A stretch of 33,623 nucleotides of DNA from Burkholderiales bacterium. Lineage in GTDB: Bacteria > Pseudomonadota > Gammaproteobacteria > Burkholderiales > SHXO01. The position numbers and the translations under genes are program-made. The DNA lies in assembly GCA_020854105.1 (NCBI GenBank), contig JADZGB010000013.1, forward strand, positions 1 to 33,623, in the 5' to 3' direction. The notes below the pieces were generated by a model that did no database searches, had not been told where the DNA came from, and saw only the letters and a list, made by a program, of their open reading frames with translations. Shown here piece after piece: positions 23,733 through 33,615 of this stretch. Each line of letters starts with the position of its first letter. Positions within the stretch are counted from its first letter, which is position 1.

Positions 23733-24122
23733 TCAGAGGCTCGGCAGAGGGGGCGGATGAGGCAGGTCCAGCACCACGCTTGCGGGTGCGAGTGGCGTCA
23801 GTAGAGAGGGAGCAACGGCTACGGCTTGAATCACGAAGCCTGCCGCCGCCGTAGGGAGCACTGCGGCACACGCCAGACGGCACGATCCGCAGTTTTTGCA
23901 CTGGAGGCCCTTGGCGTGGGTGCCGGCCTGGTGGGGCGGCACGCCGTGCTCGAGTGCGTCCTGATGACCGGATGCAAGCACGCCGACAAGCGCAGTACCC
24001 GAGGCATCTGCCATCCCTCCGAGTCGGGCCAGATCGTGCCGACAGAACGTCATCGTCTGCGCGGCGAAGCCCTGCAGCGGAAGCCACAGCATCAGCAGGC
24101 AGAGGATCAGGCGACGAAGCAT
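23733..24122 (-). CDS. Small exported cysteine-containing protein, copper-cluster-like
   Basis: The protein has 129 residues. Residues 1-20 (MLRRLILCLLMLWLPLQGFA) form a signal peptide. The mature part contains a histidine-containing middle region (SGHQDALEHGVPPHQ) and a C-x2-C-x2-C-x3-C cluster (CKNCGSCRLAC), then a proline-rich end. Small proteins of this layout are common near copper-resistance genes in betaproteobacteria (DUF2946-like), so a metal-related role is plausible but unproven. The start at 24122 is chosen for the signal peptide; an in-frame ATG at 24167 would add 15 residues. A TATAGT -10-like element at 24129-24134 lies only seven bases from the ATG, which would imply an almost leaderless mRNA or a coincidence. 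Confidence 0.65.
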   Translation of the reverse strand: MLRRLILCLLMLWLPLQGFAAQTMTFCRHDLARLGGMADASGTALVGVLASGHQDALEHGVPPHQAGTHAKGLQCKNCGSCRLACAAVLPTAAAGFVIQAVAVAPSLLTPLAPASVVLDLPHPPPLPSL

Positions 24123-24212
24123 GGATCCACTATACACCCTGGTCTGGACGTGCAAGCACAGCGCCAAAGCACTGCGACGTTTTCCTGCACTTCTGGCGCG
24201 GCGCCACCGTGG

Positions 24213-24240
24213 TTGCGCATCCCGTCATTCGGAGTAGCAT
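24213..24240 (+). promoter_or_regulatory. Possible promoter of the formate dehydrogenase operon
   Basis: TTGCGC (24213-24218), a 16-base spacer and TAGCAT (24235-24240) form a plausible weak sigma70 promoter about 45 bases before the ATG of the alpha subunit. No sigma54 or FNR box was recognised with confidence. A GGAG lies about 11 bases before the start codon. Confidence 0.3.
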
Positions 24241-24285
24241 TGCGAAGTCAGAGCGCTGTTCAACACAACCGCGGAGACCGACTCT

Positions 24286-27200
24286 ATGAGTGTCAATGTC
24301 TCCCGCCGCCAGTTCTTCAAGGTCTGCGCGGCCGGGATGGGCGGCTCCAGCTTGGCGGCCTTGGGCTTCGCGCCCACGGCAGCCTTGGCGGAAGTCCGCG
24401 AATTCAAGCTACTGCGCACCACCGAGACACGCAATACCTGTACGTACTGCTCGGTGGGCTGCGGGATCATCATGTACGGCCTCGGCGACGGTGCCAAGAA
24501 CGCGCATGCCGAGATCGTCCATATCGAGGGCGACGCCGATCACCCGGTGAACCGCGGAACGCTTTGTCCCAAGGGCGCCGCACTGCTCGACTTCGTCCAT
24601 GCACCCTCCCGGCTCAAGTACCCGGAAGTGCGGATGCCAGGCTCCAGCGAGTGGAAGAGGATCTCCTGGGACGAGGCATTGGACCGCATCGCCGGTCACA
24701 TGAAGGAAGACCGCGACCGCAACTTCGAGGCGAAGAACGCCGAGGGCGCGACCGTCAACCGCTGGCTCACGACCGGCGTGCTCGCCGCCTCGGCTGCGTC
24801 GAATGAGACCGGCTACATCACTCACAAGGTTGTCCGCAGCTTAGGCATACTGGGATTCGACAATCAGGCGCGTGTGTGACACGGACCTACGGTGGCAAGT
24901 CTTGCCCCTACGTTCGGTCGCGGCGCGATGACCAACAGCTGGGTTGACATCAAGAATGCCAACCTGGTCCTGATCATGGGCGGCAATGCCGCCGAGGCGC
25001 ATCCGTGCGGGTTCAAGTGGGTCACGGAAGCGAAGGCCCACAACAAGGCGAAGCTGGTGGTGGTCGATCCGCGCTTCACGCGCTCGGCCGCCGTGGCGGA
25101 CTACTATGCCCCGATCCGCGCGGGCAGCGACATCGCCTTCCTGGGTGGGGTGATCAACTACCTGCTCAGCCACGACAAGATTCAGCACGAGTACGTCAAG
25201 GCGTACACCGACGTGAGCTTCCTCGTGCGCGAAGACTTCGGCTTCAAGGACGGGTTGTTCACCGGGTACGACACCGACAAGCACAAGTACGCTGACAGGA
25301 CCAGCTGGAACTACGAGCTGGACGCGCAGGGGTACGTCAAGACCGACCCCACGCTCACGCACCCGCGCTGCGTCTTCAACCTGATGAAGGCGCATTACTC
25401 GCGCTACACGCCCGAGGTCGTCACTCGCATTACCGGCACGCCGCAGGACCAGTTCCTGAAGATCTGCGAAATGATCGCCGAGTGCAGCGCGAAGGATCGC
25501 GTCATGACGATTCTCTACGCGCTGGGCTGGACGCAGCACACGCAGGGCTCGCAGATGATCCGCGCCGCGGCAATGGTGCAGCTGCTGCTGGGCAACGTCG
25601 GCATGGCCGGCGGCGGGCTGAACGCGCTGCGCGGCCACTCCAACATACAGGGCCTGACCGACCTGGGGCTGCTGACCGACCTGCTGCCCGGGTACATGAC
25701 GCTGCCCTCGGAGAAGGAGGCCGACTACGAGACCTACATCGAGAAGCGCACGCCCAAGCCGATGCGCCCCAACCAGTTGAACTACTGGTCCAACTACCCG
25801 AGGTTCCACGTCAGCCTGATGAAGGCGTGGTTCGGGAACGCGGCCACCAAGGAAAACAACTGGTGCTTCGACTGGCTGCCCAAGCTGGACAAGCCGCACG
25901 ATGTCCTCCAGGTGTTCGAGGACATGCACAACGGCAAGATCAACGGGTACATCTGCCAGGGCTTCAACCCGCTCGCATCGTTCCCGAACAAGGCCAAGCT
26001 GGTCGAGAGCCTGTCCAAGCTCGAGTACCTGGTGATCATCGACCCGCTCGCGACAGAGACCTCCGAGTTCTGGAAGAACTTCGGGCCGTACAACGAAGTC
26101 GATTCGACCAAGATCCAGACCGAGGTGTTCCGGCTGCCGTCCGCCTGCTTCGCGGAGGACGACGGCTCGCTGGTCAACAGCGGTCGCTGGCTGCAGTGGC
26201 ACTGGAAGGGCGCCGAGCCGCCCGGTGAGGCCAAGGGTGATTCGGAGATCATCGCCGAGCTGTTCACGCGCCTGCGCGCGATGTACCGCAAGGACGGCGG
26301 CGCATTCCCGGATGCGATCCTCAACCTGACCTGGCCATATCTGCGGCCGAAGTCGCCGTCGCCGGACGAGCTCGCGCGCGAGTTCAACGGCAAGGCGCTG
26401 GGCGACGTTACCGACCCGAAGGACCCGAAGACCGTGCTGGCCAAGGCTGGCGACCAGCTCGACAGCTTCGCCCAGCTGCGCGACGACGGCTCCACGTCGG
26501 CGGGCTGCTGGCTCTTCACTGGGGCGTGGACGAGCAAGGGCAACATGATGGCCCGGCGCGACAATGCTGATCCCAGCGGGCTGGGCAGCACCCTCGGCTG
26601 GGCGTTTGCATGGCCGGCCAACCGCCGTGTCCTCTACAACCGGGCCTCGTGCGATCCCGCCGGCGAGCCCTGGGATCCCAGACGCGAGCTGATCGCGTGG
26701 ACCGGGCAGAAGTGGGCCGGCGTGGACGTGCCCGACTTCAAGGCCGACTCGCCGCCCGAGGAGGGCATGAACCCGTTCATCATGAACCCGGAGGGCATTG
26801 CGCGCTTCTTCGCGGTCGATAAGATGAACGAGGGTCCGTTCCCCGAGCATTACGAGCCGATGGAATCCCCGCTCGAGAACAACCCGATGCACCCCGACAA
26901 CCCGCTGGCGCGCAACAATCCGGCGGTGCGGGTGTTCAAGGGTGACAAGGAGGCCATGGGCACGGCCAAGGACTTCCCGTACGTGGCCACCACCTACCGC
27001 CTGACCGAGCACTTCCACTACTGGACCAAACACGCGAAGATCAACGCGATCCTGCAGCCGCAGCAGTTCGTCGAAATCGGCGAGGACCTGGCCAAGGAGA
27101 AGGGCATCGCCAACGGCGACCAGGTGCGCGTGTGGTCGAAGCGCGGCGAGATTCGCGCTGTCGCCGTGGTCACCAAGCGCCTCAAGCGCCTCGACGTAGA

Positions 27201-27360
27201 GGGCAAGGCAGTGCACCAGATCGGCATCCCGATCCACTGGGGCTTCAAAGGCGAGGCGCGACCGGGCTACCTGGCCAACACCCTGACGCCATTCGTGGGC
27301 GACGCGAATACCAACACGCCCGAGTTCAAGGCATTCCTGGTGAACGTGGCCAAAGCGTAG
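24286..27360 (+). CDS. fdoG: Formate dehydrogenase alpha subunit, selenoprotein (Sec198)
   Basis: This is one gene of 1024 residues, read through an in-frame UGA at 24877-24879. It oxidises formate to CO2 in the periplasm with a molybdenum bis-guanine dinucleotide cofactor. Residues 1-34 are a Tat signal (SRRQFFK). A 4Fe-4S cluster is bound by C52, C55, C59 and C94 ([14 protein letters not shown]). The UGA stands in NQARV[19 protein letters not shown], the exact place of selenocysteine in the E. coli FdnG/FdoG type, and is followed by a SECIS-like hairpin. The frame resumes without a shift, and the molydopterin-binding domains continue to the C-terminus. Beta and gamma subunits, fdhE, selA, selB and selC follow, which supports genuine Sec decoding. 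FdnG (nitrate-linked) and FdoG (oxygen-linked) types cannot be told apart here. Confidence 0.96.
24877..24920 (+). promoter_or_regulatory. UGA selenocysteine codon and bacterial SECIS element
   Basis: TGA (24877-24879) is followed 14 bases later by a hairpin with stem GGCA (24894-24897) / TGCC (24903-24906) and apical loop AGTCT, within a longer imperfect stem. The GCAAGTCTTGC apex is nearly the same as in E. coli fdnG, and the spacing from the UGA is right for SelB binding. It lies inside the coding sequence. Confidence 0.88.
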
Positions 27361-27368
27361 GAGGGATC

Positions 27369-28262
27369 ATGGCACTCCAATCGCTCGATATCCGAGCCCG
27401 CTCTGCCACGACCACGCCGCTGTCGAGCGTACGACGAGGCGTCGAAGTCGCCAAGCTGATTGACATCAGCAAGTGCATCGGCTGCAAGGCCTGTCAGTCC
27501 GCATGCATGGAGTGGAACGACCTGCGCGATGCGGTGGGCGAGAACACCGGCAGCTACGACAACCCCCAGAACCTCACCGAGAGCTCCTGGACGGTGATGC
27601 GATTCTTCGAGACCGAGCCGCAGGGCCGCTTGGAGTGGCTGATCCGCAAGGACGGTTGCATGCACTGCGCGGATCCGGGCTGCCTCAAGGCCTGTCCGGC
27701 GCCCGGCGCGATCGTTCAGTACGCCAACGGAATCGTCGATTTCCACCAGGAGAACTGCATCGGCTGCGGGTACTGCGTGGCGGGCTGCCCGTTCGACATT
27801 CCGCGCATCGCGAAGAAGGACTCCAAGGCCTACAAGTGCACGCTGTGCTCCGATCGCGTCGCGGTGGGGCTCGAGCCCGCGTGCATCAAGACCTGCCCCA
27901 CCGGCGCACTCGTGTTCGGCTCCAAGGAAGACATGATCGAGCATGGCAACGGGCGCATCGCCGATCTGAAGGAACGCGGTTTTCAGAACGCGGGGCTGTA
28001 CGACCCGGCCGGCGTCGGCGGGACGCATGTGATGTACGTGCTGCAGCACGCAGATCAGCCCGGTCTCTACGCCTTGCCGAACGATCCGAAGATCAGCCCG
28101 TTGGTGAGCCTGTGGAAAGGGATCAGCAAGCCCATCGCGCTGGCCGCGCTTGGACTGGCAGCGCTCGGCGCGTTCTTCCACTACATTCGCGTCGGCCCCA
28201 ACGAGATCACCGACGAGGACAAGGAAAGCCATGACACAACCCGGCCTGATCGAGCGCAATAG
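27369..28262 (+). CDS. fdoH: Formate dehydrogenase beta (iron-sulfur) subunit
   Basis: This 297-residue electron-transfer subunit has four ferredoxin-type 4Fe-4S motifs: [37 protein letters not shown] and CTLCSDR...CIKTCP. A single C-terminal membrane helix ([19 protein letters not shown]) anchors it, as in FdnH/FdoH. It passes electrons from the alpha subunit to the cytochrome b subunit. The ATG at 27369 has a perfect GGAGGGATC upstream and lies only eight bases after the alpha stop. Its 3' end overlaps the gamma gene by 32 bases, so the operon is tightly coupled. The charged C-terminal extension (about 20 residues) is normal. Confidence 0.95.
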   Translation: MALQSLDIRARSATTTPLSSVRRGVEVAKLIDISKCIGCKACQSACMEWNDLRDAVGENTGSYDNPQNLTESSWTVMRFFETEPQGRLEWLIRKDGCMHCADPGCLKACPAPGAIVQYANGIVDFHQENCIGCGYCVAGCPFDIPRIAKKDSKAYKCTLCSDRVAVGLEPACIKTCPTGALVFGSKEDMIEHGNGRIADLKERGFQNAGLYDPAGVGGTHVMYVLQHADQPGLYALPNDPKISPLVSLWKGISKPIALAALGLAALGAFFHYIRVGPNEITDEDKESHDTTRPDRAQ

Positions 28263-28860
28263 CCGCGCTGACCGTACCAACCACTGGCTGGTCGCAATCA
28301 CCTTTATCCTGCTCGCGCTCTCCGGGCTCGCGCTATTCCATCCCGCCCTGTTCTTCCTGACCGACCTGTTTGGCGGCGGACCCTGGACGCGCATCCTGCA
28401 CCCGTTCATCGGCGCGGTCATGTTCGCATCCTTCGCCGCCCTGTCCCTGCGCTTCTGGCGCCACAACGTGGTCAATCGCGACGACCGGCGGTGGCTGGCG
28501 CAGTGGCGCGACGTGATGAACAACCGCGAGGATCGTCTGCCCGAGGTGGGTCGTTACAACGGCGGACAGAAAGTCCTGTTCTGGGTAATGGTCGCCTGTC
28601 TCGTGCTCCTGCTGTTGACGGGCATCGTGATCTGGAGGCCGTACTTCTCCCCCGCCTTTCCCATCACGCTCGTTCGCGCGGCGCTGCTGCTGCACGCAGT
28701 GTCAGCCTTCGTGCTCGTCCTCGGGATCATCGTGCACGTGTACGCCGCCATCTGGGTCAAGGGCACCATGCGCGCCATGACTCGCGGCACTGTCACTGCC
28801 GACTGGGCGCGCAAGCACCACCCCGGCTGGTACCGGCACGTCACGGGGCAGCGGCAGTAG
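28231..28860 (+). CDS. fdoI: Formate dehydrogenase gamma subunit (cytochrome b556)
   Basis: This 209-residue membrane subunit of four helices binds two b-type hemes and delivers electrons to the quinone pool. Helices are visible at about 20-38, 52-72, 113-133 and 150-172. Candidate heme ligands are the conserved histidines in [21 protein letters not shown] and [10 protein letters not shown]. The C-terminal [16 protein letters not shown] is typical of the family. The start at 28231 has AAGGAAAG upstream; it lies inside the beta gene, so translation is likely coupled. Confidence 0.93.
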   Translation: MTQPGLIERNSRADRTNHWLVAITFILLALSGLALFHPALFFLTDLFGGGPWTRILHPFIGAVMFASFAALSLRFWRHNVVNRDDRRWLAQWRDVMNNREDRLPEVGRYNGGQKVLFWVMVACLVLLLLTGIVIWRPYFSPAFPITLVRAALLLHAVSAFVLVLGIIVHVYAAIWVKGTMRAMTRGTVTADWARKHHPGWYRHVTGQRQ

Positions 28861-28865
28861 AGGCG

Positions 28866-29780
28866 ATGAGCCAGCGAACAATTACCGACGGCTCTGCGGG
28901 GGGCCGCATCGCGGAGATTCCCCACCTTCGGCCGGTACAAGCCGGTGTCTTCGCGGAACGGGCCGAGCGGCTGCAACAGCTCGCCCGTTCCGGGGCGTGG
29001 CAGCCCTACCTGCGTTGGGCTGCAGCGCTAAGCGCGGCCCAGCACACCGCGCTGCGCGGTGCGCCTGCATTGCCCCGGCCCAGCGAAGACGTGCTTGCGC
29101 ACTGCTTCGAGCACGCCATGCCGCCGCTCTCCCCGGAAGGGCACCCGCGCAATTCGCTATGGCGCACCATGCTGTACGACATGCTTCGAGCCGTGGACAC
29201 AGCCGCACTCCCGCCGGCCGCAAATTCCAGCGTCGAAGCATTGCTGCACAGCGAGGATGCCAGGCTGGAAGCAGCGGCCGATGCTCTCTTGGCCGGCGCC
29301 TTCACCGAGGTCGATGCCGCACAAGCGCCTTTCGTCGCCGCGGCACTGCAGGTGTACTGGGCCAAGCTCGCGCTGCAGATCGGCGGGCCAGTGGGCGTGC
29401 CCATCGCCACTCGATTGTGTCCCCTGTGCGGATCGCACCCGGTCGCCAGCGTCGTGCGAATCGACGGTGCGGCTTACGGCCTGCGCTATCTGGTGTGCTC
29501 GCTGTGCGCAACCGAATGGCACATGGTGCGGGTCAAGTGCAGCGCATGCGCCTCGACCAAGGGCATCTCCTATCTGGGTATCGACGGCGGCGGCGATGCG
29601 GTGAAAGCCGAGTGCTGCGATGAGTGCCACACATATCTGAAAATCTTCTACCTGGAGAAGGAGACCAGCGCCGTGCCGGCCGCCGACGACCTAGCAACGC
29701 TGGCGCTCGACATGCTCGTCGACGAGGAAGGCTATCATCGCGTCGGACCGAATCTGTTGTTCGTGCCCGGAGCAGCGTGA
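28866..29780 (+). CDS. fdhE: Formate dehydrogenase accessory protein FdhE
   Basis: FdhE is a cytoplasmic rubredoxin-like accessory protein needed for active formate dehydrogenase; it interacts with the alpha subunit before export. The 304-residue protein has four CxxC knuckles: [24 protein letters not shown] and CDECHTYL, in the correct order for the family, plus the C-terminal [27 protein letters not shown]. The ATG at 28866 follows GAGGCG and sits five bases after the gamma stop. It is the last structural fdh gene before selA. Confidence 0.93.
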   Translation: MSQRTITDGSAGGRIAEIPHLRPVQAGVFAERAERLQQLARSGAWQPYLRWAAALSAAQHTALRGAPALPRPSEDVLAHCFEHAMPPLSPEGHPRNSLWRTMLYDMLRAVDTAALPPAANSSVEALLHSEDARLEAAADALLAGAFTEVDAAQAPFVAAALQVYWAKLALQIGGPVGVPIATRLCPLCGSHPVASVVRIDGAAYGLRYLVCSLCATEWHMVRVKCSACASTKGISYLGIDGGGDAVKAECCDECHTYLKIFYLEKETSAVPAADDLATLALDMLVDEEGYHRVGPNLLFVPGAA

Positions 29781-29787
29781 GGCGCGT

Positions 29788-31233
29788 TTGAACGAGCCGC
29801 TCCCCTCTTCGCTGTTGGCGCCACGACCAGGCGCAGCCGCGCTGCCGTCGGTGGACCGCGTGCTCACTCTGGGCTTCGTCCCCGCGCTCATTGCTCGCTT
29901 CGGACGGCGCGCGGTGAGCGCTGCAGTGCGCTCGATACTCGACGACAAGCGGCGACAGATCGTGGCGGGCGTGACGCCAGAAGCAGCCTGGCCACCAGGC
30001 GAGGGGTGGCTCGAGTCGGAGCTGCGGGAGCGCCTGGCAGCCGCGGCCGCGCCGCGGCTGCGCCGCGTGTTCAACCTCACCGGCACCGTTCTGCACACGA
30101 ACCTCGGTCGCGCGCTGCTGCCTGAATCAGCGATCGAAGCGGCTGTGATGGCGATGCGCAGTGCGGTCAACCTCGAGTATGACCTGGAGTCCGGAACGCG
30201 CGGCGAGCGCGACGAACTGGTCGAGGATTGGCTGCGCGAGGCGACTGGCGCCGAGGCGGCGACGGTGGTAAACAACAACGCTGCCGCGGTGCTCCTCGCG
30301 CTCAACTCGCTCGCACACAAACGCGAGGTGATCGTCTCGCGCGGCGAGTTGATCGAAATCGGCGGGGCATTCCGACTCCCGGACGTGATGGCGCGCGCCA
30401 GCGTCAAGCTCGTCGAAGTGGGCACGACAAATCGCACCCATCTCGATGACTACGAGCACGCCATCGGACCGAAGACCGCCCTGCTGACCAAAGTCCACAC
30501 GAGCAACTTCGCGATGCAGGGATTCACGGCAGCGGTCGCCGAGAGCGACCTGGCGACCCTGGCGCACGGCCGCGGTCTGCCGCTAATGGTCGATCTCGGC
30601 AGCGGGGCGCTGCTCGACCTGGGCCGCTGGGAATTGCCGAGTCAGCCGACGCTCGCCGAATCGATCCGGGCCGGCGCCGACCTGGTCACGTTCAGCGGGG
30701 ACAAGCTGCTCGGCGGCCCGCAGGCGGGCATCCTGGTCGGCCGCGCGAAGCTGATCGATCGCATTCGCGAGAACCCGCTGCGGCGGGCGCTGCGCGTCGA
30801 CAAGGTGACGCTCGCCGCGCTGGAAGCGGTGTTGCGGCTATATCGCGCGCCGGAGTCGCTCGCGCGGCATCTGCCGACCTTGCGCCTGCTCACGCGCTCG
30901 CGAGCAGAGTTGACGGGCCTCGGAGAGCGGCTGCTCGTGCCAATGCAAAATGCGCTGGCCGGACGGGCCGAGGCAGGGTTGCGTGACTGCGAGAGCCAGA
31001 TCGGCAGCGGTTCCCTCCCGGTGGATCGGTTGCCCAGTCTGGCACTGGTGCTTGTCCCGATGACGAAGGGCCGCGGCTCGGGCACTGCACTGAAGGCGTT
31101 GGAGGCAAGCTTGCGTAAGCTGCCGCTGCCGGTCATCGGTCGAGTGCAGGAAGGCGCGTTATGGCTTGACCTGCGCTGCCTGGACGACGAGGCCGCCTTC
31201 GTGCAGCAGTTGCCGTGGCTCCGCGAGAACTGA
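29788..31233 (+). CDS. selA: Selenocysteine synthase SelA (L-seryl-tRNA(Sec) selenium transferase)
   Basis: SelA converts seryl-tRNA(Sec) to selenocysteyl-tRNA(Sec) using selenophosphate and pyridoxal phosphate. The 481-residue protein carries the PLP lysine K306 in [15 protein letters not shown], preceded by [12 protein letters not shown], and the N-terminal [18 protein letters not shown] and [11 protein letters not shown] segments, all conserved. The start is TTG at 29788, seven bases after the fdhE stop with GAGG upstream; a non-ATG start is the best choice because the alignment begins here. It is part of the same transcription unit as the fdh genes. selD, which makes selenophosphate, is not in the window. 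Confidence 0.95.
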   Translation: MNEPLPSSLLAPRPGAAALPSVDRVLTLGFVPALIARFGRRAVSAAVRSILDDKRRQIVAGVTPEAAWPPGEGWLESELRERLAAAAAPRLRRVFNLTGTVLHTNLGRALLPESAIEAAVMAMRSAVNLEYDLESGTRGERDELVEDWLREATGAEAATVVNNNAAAVLLALNSLAHKREVIVSRGELIEIGGAFRLPDVMARASVKLVEVGTTNRTHLDDYEHAIGPKTALLTKVHTSNFAMQGFTAAVAESDLATLAHGRGLPLMVDLGSGALLDLGRWELPSQPTLAESIRAGADLVTFSGDKLLGGPQAGILVGRAKLIDRIRENPLRRALRVDKVTLAALEAVLRLYRAPESLARHLPTLRLLTRSRAELTGLGERLLVPMQNALAGRAEAGLRDCESQIGSGSLPVDRLPSLALVLVPMTKGRGSGTALKALEASLRKLPLPVIGRVQEGALWLDLRCLDDEAAFVQQLPWLREN

Positions 31234-31272
31234 CCCACGCGCGGCGCTTTGTCGCCTGCCGCCCTGCCTGAC

Positions 31273-33219
31273 ATGATCATTGGAACTGCCGGTCACATCG
31301 ACCACGGCAAGACCTCGCTGGTCAAGGCGCTCACCGGCATGGACGCGGACCGGCTGCCGCAGGAAAAGGCACGCGGCATCACGCTGGATCTCGGCTACGC
31401 ATATGCACGGCTTGCAAGCGACGCGCCGCTCGGCTTCGTCGACGTACCTGGCCACGAGCGGCTGGTGCACAACATGCTCGCCGGCGCCACCGGCATCGAC
31501 TATGTGCTGCTGGTGGTCGCGGCGGACGACGGGCCGATGCCTCAGACTCGAGAGCACCTCCAGATCCTTCAGCTCCTGGGCCTCGATCGCGGCGCCGTCG
31601 CGCTCACCAAGATCGATGTGGTGACGCCCGAGCGCGTCGTGGAAGCACAGGCCGAGATCCGCGCGCTGCTCTCCCGCAGCGCGCTGCTCTCCCGCAGCGC
31701 GCTGCGGGACGCACGCGTTTTTTCGATCTGCAACTTGACCGGCGAAGGCGTCCCGGCACTGCGCGCGCACCTGGAATCTGAATGTGCGCGGCCGGCTCCA
31801 TGTCGAACGGGCGCCCGATTCCGGCTCGCCATCGATCGCCGCTTCAGCCTGGCTGGCGCCGGCACAGTGGTGACCGGAACCGTGTTCTCCGGAACGGTCA
31901 CCACCGGCGATAGCCTGAAGCTTTCGCCGTCGGGCATCGGCGTGCGTGTGCGCTCGATCCACGCGCAGAATCGGCTCGCCACACAAGGGTCGGCCGGCCA
32001 GCGCTGTGCGCTGAGTCTGGTGGGTGATGGCCTGGAGATTGGCAAAGTGCAGCGTGGAGACTGGATTCTCGACACCGCACTGCATGCACCGACTCAGCGC
32101 TTCGACGCAACGCTCACACTGCTCGCCAGCGAAGCACGTGCCCTGCGTCATTGGACGCCGGTGCACCTGCACATCGCGGCGGCGGAAGTGATGGCTCGCG
32201 TGGCACTGCTCGAGTCCGCAGACCTGCACCCGGGCGAGTCGGCTCTCGCACAACTCGTGCTGGACAGCCCGATCGGTACGCTGCATGGCGATCGCTTTGT
32301 CATTCGCGATCAGTCCGCCACCCGCACGCTTGGAGGCGGCGTCGTGCTCGATCCGTTTCCGCCCGCGCGCGGGCGCCGCACGCCGGAACGACTGACGCTT
32401 CTGCGAGGCTGGATCGAAGCCGGAGCGGAGCAGGCACTGCGGTGCGCACTCCAGATCAGCATATCTGGCCTCGCGTTGTCGGACTTCGCTCGAACCTGGA
32501 ATCTGCGTCCGGCACGAGCGGATGAGCTGGCCCGGGCAGCGGGGGCGCGGCTGGCCGGCTCGGAAGGGCAAAGGCTCGCGTTCGCCGCCGAAGGCTGGCG
32601 CACACTGCTTGGCAGGGCCACGGACGCGATCGCTGCGGAGCACGCGCAGGCACCGGACATGATCGGCATCGGACGCGAGCGGCTACGCAACCTGGCCATG
32701 CCAGCGCTCCCCCAGGCTGCGTTCGAGGATCTGATCGATGAACTGGTAGCTGCGGGAAGCATCCAGGCGAGCGGTCCGTGGCTGCATGCGCCCGGACATC
32801 GCGCCGAGTTCACCGGGGACGAGCGTAGCTTGTGGAACAGGGTCGAGCCTTTGCTATGCGCCGCGGCGTTTCACCCGCCGCGGGTTCGCGACATTGCCTC
32901 CACCCTGGCTCTTGAAGAAGAGCGCGTGCGGCGCCTCCTGCAGCACGCTGCCCGCGCCGGCGAGGTCTATCCGGTAGCGCACGACCACTACTTCACCCGG
33001 CAAGCGGTGGCCGATCTGGCCGATATTGTTCGCCGGCTGGCGTCCGAGCAGGGGTCAGCGACAGCCGCCGCCTTCCGTGACCATATCGGCACCGGCCGCA
33101 AGCTCGCGATTCAAATCCTGGAGTTCTTCGATCGGATCGGATTCACCCGTCGCGTCGACGACGGTCATCGACTGCGACAGCCCAACTTGTTCGCCTCACC
33201 TGGCATTGCGGCGGTGTGA
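31273..33219 (+). CDS. selB: Selenocysteine-specific translation elongation factor SelB
   Basis: SelB is a GTPase that carries selenocysteyl-tRNA(Sec) to the ribosome at UGA codons next to a SECIS hairpin. The 648-residue protein has the EF-Tu-like G motifs ([30 protein letters not shown]) and the beta-barrel domains after them, then C-terminal winged helices that bind SECIS RNA ([50 protein letters not shown]). The ATG at 31273 ([12 protein letters not shown]) matches the family start; a TTG at 31249 is possible but not conserved. An 18-bp tandem duplication at 31663-31698 adds six residues (ALLSRS) in the G-domain end. It follows selA by about 40 bases, in one unit. Confidence 0.96.
   Translation: MIIGTAGHIDHGKTSLVKALTGMDADRLPQEKARGITLDLGYAYARLASDAPLGFVDVPGHERLVHNMLAGATGIDYVLLVVAADDGPMPQTREHLQILQLLGLDRGAVALTKIDVVTPERVVEAQAEIRALLSRSALLSRSALRDARVFSICNLTGEGVPALRAHLESECARPAPCRTGARFRLAIDRRFSLAGAGTVVTGTVFSGTVTTGDSLKLSPSGIGVRVRSIHAQNRLATQGSAGQRCALSLVGDGLEIGKVQRGDWILDTALHAPTQRFDATLTLLASEARALRHWTPVHLHIAAAEVMARVALLESADLHPGESALAQLVLDSPIGTLHGDRFVIRDQSATRTLGGGVVLDPFPPARGRRTPERLTLLRGWIEAGAEQALRCALQISISGLALSDFARTWNLRPARADELARAAGARLAGSEGQRLAFAAEGWRTLLGRATDAIAAEHAQAPDMIGIGRERLRNLAMPALPQAAFEDLIDELVAAGSIQASGPWLHAPGHRAEFTGDERSLWNRVEPLLCAAAFHPPRVRDIASTLALEEERVRRLLQHAARAGEVYPVAHDHYFTRQAVADLADIVRRLASEQGSATAAAFRDHIGTGRKLAIQILEFFDRIGFTRRVDDGHRLRQPNLFASPGIAAV
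31663..31704 (+). repeat. 18-bp tandem duplication inside selB
   Basis: GCGCTGCTCTCCCGCAGC (31663-31680) is repeated exactly at 31681-31698, and its first bases begin a third partial copy. The frame is kept, so the protein has [14 protein letters not shown]. Exact identity suggests a recent slippage event. Confidence 0.85.
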
Positions 33220-33254
33220 ATCGAGCAAAGGCTTGGCTCAGCGCAAGACAAGAA

Positions 33255-33351
33255 TGGCGGAAGAAAGTGGGAGTCGAACCCACCAAGAACCGGTTGCCGA
33301 TTCTTCCCGGGTTTGAAGCCCGGCCGCCCCACCGGGGAACGCTTCTCTTCC
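33255..33351 (-). tRNA. selC: tRNA-Sec(TCA)
   Basis: This 97-base gene encodes the tRNA that decodes UGA as selenocysteine. The 8-bp acceptor stem is GGAAGAGA with TTTCTTCC, the anticodon loop is CTTCAAA with anticodon TCA in a CCGGG/CCCGG stem, and the long variable arm pairs GAATCGG with CCGGTTC around CAA. The T arm is GTGGG-TTCGACT-CCCAC, and discriminator G with CCA is encoded. The extended D stem (TTCCCC-GGT-GGGGCGG) and long acceptor are those of bacterial tRNA-Sec. It lies convergent to selB, with about 35 bases between them, and a TATAAT box upstream. Confidence 0.97.
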
Positions 33352-33364
33352 ATTATTCCAGGTA

Positions 33365-33370
33365 ATTATA
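33365..33370 (-). promoter_or_regulatory. -10 box of selC (TATAAT)
   Basis: A perfect TATAAT on the minus strand, 13 bases before the mature 5' end of tRNA-Sec. The -35 position is poorly conserved (CTGAGT-like, near 33388-33394). The palindromic elements at 33372-33428 flank and overlap this promoter. Confidence 0.75.
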
Positions 33371-33371
33371 G

Positions 33372-33428
33372 ACTCGATTACCAGTGAGACTCAGCCCTTG
33401 AACTTCATTGGTAATCGAGTTACCAGTG
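33372..33428. promoter_or_regulatory. Operator-like palindromic elements at the selC promoter
   Basis: ACTCGATTACCA (33372-33383) and TGGTAATCGAGT (33409-33420) are perfect 12-bp inverted repeats. The right copy also starts a shorter palindrome, TGGTAA (33409-33414)-TCGAG-TTACCA (33420-33425), whose arms extend to CATTGGTAA and TTACCAGTG. TTACCAGTG occurs twice, 42 bases apart (33378-33386 and 33420-33428). One element lies between the -35 and -10 regions and the other just upstream of -35, a layout typical of a repressor with looping or of a repressor plus activator site. No regulator is known to me with this exact motif. Confidence 0.55.
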
Positions 33429-33516
33429 CTTTCCGTTATCCAGGCACTTGCGAGACGCGCATCCCTCGGCAACGCGTTGCCTCGGGACCGCCAACGCGCT
33501 GGTGCGCGTCGGCGTC

Positions 33517-33545
33517 CAACCGGAAGTCCACCGGACTTCCGGTTG
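33517..33545. repeat. Perfect 13-bp inverted repeat CAACCGGAAGTCC
   Basis: CAACCGGAAGTCC (33517-33529) and GGACTTCCGGTTG (33533-33545) flank three bases. No T-run follows on either strand, so a terminator is uncertain; it could be an RNA hairpin or a protein-binding palindrome. No gene can be assigned around it. Confidence 0.6.
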
Positions 33546-33576
33546 TCGAACCCGTGTGGAATCCCAAACATCCTTC

Positions 33577-33615
33577 AAATCGATAAAGCCGGCGCGAGGC
33601 CGGCTTTATCGATTT
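33577..33615. terminator. Strong terminator-like hairpin near the right edge
   Basis: AAATCGATAAAGCCGGC (33577-33593) and GCCGGCTTTATCGATTT (33599-33615) are perfect 17-bp inverted repeats with loop GCGAG. The GC-rich core flanked by A-tract and T-tract is typical of a bidirectional rho-independent terminator. It probably belongs to a gene beyond the right edge or ends a transcript of the short region before it. Confidence 0.7.

Noticed and set aside
24877-24879. TGA read as a frameshift or pseudogene in the formate dehydrogenase alpha gene
   Set aside because: The frame continues without shift, the flanking residues match the Sec site of the family, a SECIS-like hairpin follows, and selA, selB and selC are adjacent.
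24841-27237. A 798-codon open frame on the minus strand opposite formate dehydrogenase
   Set aside because: It is the antisense shadow of a conserved high-GC gene; composition is Val/Arg/His-rich without domains and the plus-strand product is certain.
31159-32643. Long minus-strand open frame opposite selB and selA
   Set aside because: Antisense shadow; no ribosome-binding site or recognisable domain, and the plus-strand genes are certain.
33353-33571. A 72-codon minus-strand frame upstream of tRNA-Sec
   Set aside because: It spans the tRNA promoter and palindromes, has no recognisable sequence, and no strong ribosome-binding site.
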